Origin: Pseudomonadota bacterium
GTDB taxonomy: Bacteria; Desulfobacterota; Desulfobulbia; Desulfobulbales; SURF-16
Reading direction: 5' to 3'
Length of the DNA: 37,883 bases
Assembly (NCBI GenBank): GCA_018822545.1
Contig: JAHJKA010000062.1
Span: 1 to 37,883 of the forward strand
Shown: positions 34,121 through 37,883 of the stretch, in pieces
Position numbering within the stretch: position 1 is the stretch's first letter
How the letters are laid out: the number at the start of each line of letters is the position of its first letter
Program-made: the position numbers and the translations under genes
Notes under the pieces: generated by a model
Seen by the model: only the letters and a program-made list of their open reading frames with translations
Told to the model about the DNA's origin: nothing
Database searches by the model: none

Positions 34121-35538
34121 GATTCGTCCTTGATGGCAGCGATGATGGCGGCCGCAAGCTCCGGCACCTCTTTGTCGCTCACGGTGCGCAGATCCAGGAT
34201 GAGCTTGTCATCCTCAAGGCGGCCGATGACCGGAATCTTACCGGCCCGCAACCGCACCTCAAGCTGGTTCAAACTCATGGATGTCGGCCGCAAAGCAACG
34301 GCCCGGCTTGGCAGACCCTGCTCGGGCAACGCACCGCCCCCAACCCGGGATTCGGTGTCAATGGAGAAAATTTCGCAGCGCATGCCATTTTCTTTCTTCA
34401 AACGCCGAACCAGCCTGGTAACCCTTTTTTTGATGGTGGCATGGTCCATACTCAGCATGGCGAGGGTGGGAATAGTGTGGGCGACATTATGTTCGTCAAG
34501 ATAGAGGCGGAAGATGGCTTCCAGACCGGCCAGGGTAAATTTATCAATGCGCAGGGCACGGTTCAGGGGATTTTTCTTGATGCGATCAATGATGTCCTTG
34601 CGGCCGACAATGAGTCCGGCCTGGGGACCGCCAAGGAGCTTGTCGCCGGAAAAGGTCACCACATCGGCGCCGCTCTTGACAGCCTCCTGCACGGTGGGTT
34701 CCTTGCCGAGCCCAAACTTGGAGAGATCGACAAAAGAACCGCTGCCCAGATCTTCCATGACCACGACGCCCTTTTCCCGGCCCAGGGCCACCAGTTCCTC
34801 CAGGGGCACCTCGGAGGTAAACCCGATCATCTTATAATTACTGGTATGGACCTTGAGAAGCAGCGCCGTCTCCTCGGTGATGGCCTGCTCATAATCGCGG
34901 AGATGGGTACGGTTGGTGGCGCCGACCTCAACAAGCCTGGCCCCACTTTTTTTCATCACATCAGGGATACGAAAAGAACCACCGATCTCAACAAGCTGGC
35001 CCCGGGAGACGATGGCCTCACGCCCTTGGGCCAGGGTATCCAAGGCCAACAGCACGGCAGCGGCGTTATTATTGACCACCAGACCGGCCTCGGCGCCGGT
35101 GAGCTCACAGAGCAGATCTTCCACCAGACTGTAACGGCTCCCCCGCTTGCCGGTGGTCAGATCAAACTCCAGATTGGAATAGCGGCAGCCAGCAGCGACA
35201 AGCCCGGCCATGGCAGAATCAGGAAGCAGGGAGCGCCCCATATTGGTATGGACCACAACGCCGGTGCCATTAATCACGGTGCGAAAATGCGGCTTCATCA
35301 ACTCGGCAAGGCGCTTGTGAAAACGGGGCAGCAAAAAGTGTTTTCCAAGGAACTCAGTGCTCTGCTCCTGGCCGCCCAAAATCGCCTGGCGGACATCGTC
35401 GAGAAGTTCACGCACTGCTTTTTTCACCAGTCGCAGCGGGGCTTCGCTCTCATCACTGATCCAGCCGAGAAATTCGTCAACCTTGGGAATAGCCTTGAGC
35501 AGCTGATGGTCAGCACCGGCATCCTTGGTTTTTTTCAT
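34117..35538 (-). CDS. selA: L-seryl-tRNA(Sec) selenium transferase SelA
   Basis: This 473-residue PLP enzyme converts Ser-tRNA(Sec) to Sec-tRNA(Sec) using selenophosphate. Family motifs are RTVINGTGVVVHTNMGRSLL (about 86-105), YSNLEFDLTTGKRGSR, VNNNAAAVLLALDTLA, MEDLGSGSF and the PLP-binding lysine in TFSGDKLLGGPQAG (Lys300). The length is typical. Its presence implies that the organism makes selenoproteins, although no in-frame UGA-containing selenoprotein was recognised in this window and selB is not here. It is followed by the TPR gene with a 4-bp overlap. Confidence 0.96.
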   Translation of the reverse strand: MKKTKDAGADHQLLKAIPKVDEFLGWISDESEAPLRLVKKAVRELLDDVRQAILGGQEQSTEFLGKHFLLPRFHKRLAELMKPHFRTVINGTGVVVHTNMGRSLLPDSAMAGLVAAGCRYSNLEFDLTTGKRGSRYSLVEDLLCELTGAEAGLVVNNNAAAVLLALDTLAQGREAIVSRGQLVEIGGSFRIPDVMKKSGARLVEVGATNRTHLRDYEQAITEETALLLKVHTSNYKMIGFTSEVPLEELVALGREKGVVVMEDLGSGSFVDLSKFGLGKEPTVQEAVKSGADVVTFSGDKLLGGPQAGLIVGRKDIIDRIKKNPLNRALRIDKFTLAGLEAIFRLYLDEHNVAHTIPTLAMLSMDHATIKKRVTRLVRRLKKENGMRCEIFSIDTESRVGGGALPEQGLPSRAVALRPTSMSLNQLEVRLRAGKIPVIGRLEDDKLILDLRTVSDKEVPELAAAIIAAIKDES

Positions 35539-35730
35539 AAAAACTCCCTCCCTGGAGCGCAGCTTATTTCATGCTGCACCTTGTCCTTTCGGGAATGGGC
35601 AAAATAATAAAGGGTTCCCAAAATCCAATTCCCATGATTTACACCACAAAGGCGGGAAAATACAAAGTTTTTTTTACTTTCCCCGTACCACCACATCTGC
35701 AGACTTGCCACAACGCTTCATCCTGAAGCC

Positions 35731-37883
35731 TTAAGAGTGGAGCACACGCCTTGACTGCCACATCCGAAAAGCTCCCAGATAGGAAACAGCCAGCAGATAA
35801 AAAAGAAGACTGGCTGCGCCGAGCAAAAGAAGATTTTCACGATTCAAGGGGCTCACACCAAAATACTGCGCCAGAGGGGTATAGAGAATTAAGGCCTGCA
35901 GGGCAAAAGACACCAGCACCGACAACCAGATAAAGGGGTTGGTAAAAAACCGCACGCCATAACCCTGGCGAATGACAAAGACCAAAACCATCTCATAACA
36001 GACAACAAAGCAGAAAACCATGGTCCGGGCTAGGTCAAGGCGGCCATCGTTGCCGCTGCCTCCTGAAAACATGAAGAGGGCCAGGGCAATTGCGGTGCCA
36101 ACCACCCCAAGGACCAGCAGCAGCAGCAACTTATCACCGGGTAGAATGCCCTCGTCCTTGGGTTTAGGAGGCCGCTCCATAATCCGATCACTATAGCCAT
36201 CGACACTATAGGCCAAGGCGGGCGCGCCATCGGTCACCATATTGATCCACAGCAGCATGACAGCGGTAAGGGGCAGATTCATGCCAAGGATAACGGCCAG
36301 AAAAACGATCAACACCTCGCCAAGGTTGCCGGAGAGCAGGAGCATGATTGATTTCTGGATATTATCATAAATACCGCGCCCCTCCTCAATAGCCCCGACA
36401 ATATGGGCAAAACTGTCATCGGTGAGGACAAAATCAGCCGCCTCTTTGGCAACGTCGGTGCCGCTTCCCACCGCAATGCCGATATTGGCCTTTTTAAGGG
36501 CCGGGGCATCATTGACCCCATCACCGGTCATGGCCACCGTATGTTTCTGCTGCTGCAGCATGGTGACAATCCGCTGCTTATGCTCCGGCACCACCCGGGC
36601 AAAAATATTGACCCCATCATTCAGGGCGGCATCGAGCTCATCATCGCTGATCGTGTCCATCTGGGCCCCGGTCAGGACGCCGCCGCTGATACCGACCTCC
36701 GCGCCGATGGCCTTGGCCGTTTCCGGATAATCACCGGTGATCATAATCACCCTTACTCCTGCCTTGCGGCACAGATCCAGGGCGGCAAACACCTCCGGAC
36801 GGGGTGGATCGATCATGGCCTGCAATCCGACAAACACCAGATTCTCTTCAACAAAGTCATGACGACCTTGCAGCTCTTTCCAGGCAAAGGCCAAAACACG
36901 CATGGCCTGGGAGGCATAGTGATCGATACGGCTGGCAATCTGGTCACGCAGCTCCTGGGTAAGCTCAACAATCTCACCACCCACCAGGGCATGACTGCAG
37001 GAGTCAAGGAGACCATCCGCCCCGCCTTTAGTGAACATTTCCTCAACACCGCTGCGGGCCACAAGAACACTCATACGCTTGCGGTTAGAATCAAAGGGCA
37101 GTTCAGCAAGACGCTTACTCTCCTCTTCAAAACCACATTTAGCTGCAGAAACAAGCAGGGCAGCCTCGGTGGGATTACCGGTAATCCGCCACTCCCCCTT
37201 TTCTTCAAAAAGAGTGGCATTATTACAAAAAAATCCACCCTGGATGACTCGGGGCACCTGGTCTAAATCAAGAATCCCGACCTCGGGATTATACCCCCCG
37301 CCCTCAAGATCATACTCCTGGTCAAAGGTCCAGACCTTACGCACTGTCATCTGGTTCTGGGTAATGGTGCCGGTCTTATCGCTGCAGATCACATCACAGC
37401 TGCCAAGCGTTTCCACAGCGGACAATTTTCGAACCAGAGCCTTTCTGGCAAGCAACCTTTTTACCCCGATACTGAGGGCGATGGTAACCACAGCAGGCAA
37501 GGCCGTAGGTACAGCGGCAACGGCCAGGCTGATGGCGATAAAGGCAACGCTGATAAAAAGCTCCCTTGTCAGTCCCTGCCCGGCCAGGATTTCCTTGGCA
37601 CAGGCAGCAATCAGCACCAGAACACAGACACCGATGATGACAACCCCCAGGCGGCGGCCAAAGGAGTTGAGCCGCTTTTGCAGCGGCGTCATTTCCTCCT
37701 CAACATCCTTTATCAGGCGGGTAATGACGCCGATTTCTGTATCCATACCGGTCTTCACCACCACAGCCGTGGCATTACCGGAAACCACTGCGGTGGAGGA
37801 AAAAACCATATTACGCTGTTCGGCCAAAGCAACCGGGGCCTGCAAGGTGGCACTGCTTTTTTCCACCGGCAGGCTTTCACCGG
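35731..37883 (-). CDS. P-type cation-transporting ATPase (SERCA-like), 5' part outside window
   Basis: The frame is open to the window end. Reading upstream of the GTG at 37866 gives GESLPVEK, the actuator-domain TGES loop, so the real start lies beyond 37883. The phosphorylation motif is CSDKTGTITQN, and the hinge is MTGDGVNDAPALKKANIGIA. Membrane segments include M4 (AVPTALPAVVT), M5 (SGNLGEVLIVFL), M6 (INMVTDGAPALAYSVD) and M7-M10. It belongs to the P2 group of Ca2+/Na+-type pumps. The M5/M6 ligands of SERCA-type site I (N..E and N..TD) are kept, but the M4 glutamate of PEGLP is threonine (PTALP, 37495-37509), so the ion specificity is uncertain. No clear terminator was seen in the 192 bp before selA. 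Confidence 0.93.
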   Translation of the reverse strand, partial: GESLPVEKSSATLQAPVALAEQRNMVFSSTAVVSGNATAVVVKTGMDTEIGVITRLIKDVEEEMTPLQKRLNSFGRRLGVVIIGVCVLVLIAACAKEILAGQGLTRELFISVAFIAISLAVAAVPTALPAVVTIALSIGVKRLLARKALVRKLSAVETLGSCDVICSDKTGTITQNQMTVRKVWTFDQEYDLEGGGYNPEVGILDLDQVPRVIQGGFFCNNATLFEEKGEWRITGNPTEAALLVSAAKCGFEEESKRLAELPFDSNRKRMSVLVARSGVEEMFTKGGADGLLDSCSHALVGGEIVELTQELRDQIASRIDHYASQAMRVLAFAWKELQGRHDFVEENLVFVGLQAMIDPPRPEVFAALDLCRKAGVRVIMITGDYPETAKAIGAEVGISGGVLTGAQMDTISDDELDAALNDGVNIFARVVPEHKQRIVTMLQQQKHTVAMTGDGVNDAPALKKANIGIAVGSGTDVAKEAADFVLTDDSFAHIVGAIEEGRGIYDNIQKSIMLLLSGNLGEVLIVFLAVILGMNLPLTAVMLLWINMVTDGAPALAYSVDGYSDRIMERPPKPKDEGILPGDKLLLLLVLGVVGTAIALALFMFSGGSGNDGRLDLARTMVFCFVVCYEMVLVFVIRQGYGVRFFTNPFIWLSVLVSFALQALILYTPLAQYFGVSPLNRENLLLLGAASLLFYLLAVSYLGAFRMWQSRRVLHS

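Noticed and set aside
34441..35607. Long plus-strand open frame (388 codons) opposite selA
   Set aside because: Entirely antisense to selA, no recognisable motifs and no Shine-Dalgarno or promoter of note; a shadow of the selA codon pattern.

Overview
The window looks like a chromosomal segment of a dissimilatory sulfate-reducing (or sulfur-disproportionating) member of the Desulfobacterota, most likely Desulfobulbales-like. The basis is an aprBA-qmoABC cluster together with a meso-diaminopimelate-type peptidoglycan cluster, a YkgJ-family protein and selenocysteine synthase. The order-level placement is inference from gene content, not from a phylogeny. Almost every gene is on the minus strand; one YkgJ-family gene is on the plus strand.

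Region 1 (1-758, minus): four tRNA genes read thr(TGT)-tyr(GTA)-gly(TCC)-thr(GGT) and lead into the first 24 codons of tuf (EF-Tu). This is the same order as the E. coli thrU-tyrU-glyT-thrT-tufB operon. A long hairpin followed by a T-run lies between tRNA-Tyr and tRNA-Gly.

Region 2 (832-8816, minus): aprB-aprA, an intrinsic terminator, then qmoA-qmoB-qmoC and a strong terminator. AprBA interconverts APS and sulfite/AMP, and QmoABC links it to the membrane quinone pool. A 15-bp stem-loop separates qmoB from qmoC. Upstream of aprB is a 600-bp spacer holding the predicted aprBA promoter. The same spacer carries, on the plus strand, a LexA-like box, a Shine-Dalgarno with a five-codon ORF and an intrinsic terminator, together resembling a small unannotated transcription unit.

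Region 3 (9162-13405): a plus-strand YkgJ-type cysteine-cluster protein converges, across a bidirectional terminator, on a minus-strand pair: a B12-binding-type radical SAM protein and a membrane sensor histidine kinase translationally coupled to it.

Region 4 (13430-30094, minus): a complete-looking division and cell wall (dcw) operon: mraZ-rsmH-ftsL-ftsI-murE-murF-mraY-murD-murG-murC-murB-ftsQ-ftsA-ftsZ. It starts at a good sigma70-type promoter, has a five-unit, 10-bp-period MraZ box that runs into the mraZ start codon, and ends at a terminator after ftsZ. Two things depart from the textbook cluster. ftsW is absent from its usual place between murD and murG (17-bp gap). The FtsI homologue has lost the SxxK, SxN and KTGT transpeptidase motifs while keeping its FtsI fold, membrane anchor and PASTA domain. 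Together these suggest that septal peptidoglycan synthesis has been moved to other enzymes and that this FtsI acts as a non-catalytic divisome protein. This is the most notable observation in the window.

Region 5 (30453-37883, minus): P-type cation ATPase (runs off the window), selA, a protein with two degenerate GGDEF-like domains plus TPR repeats (start overlaps the selA stop), a LOG-family protein and a PilZ-domain protein.
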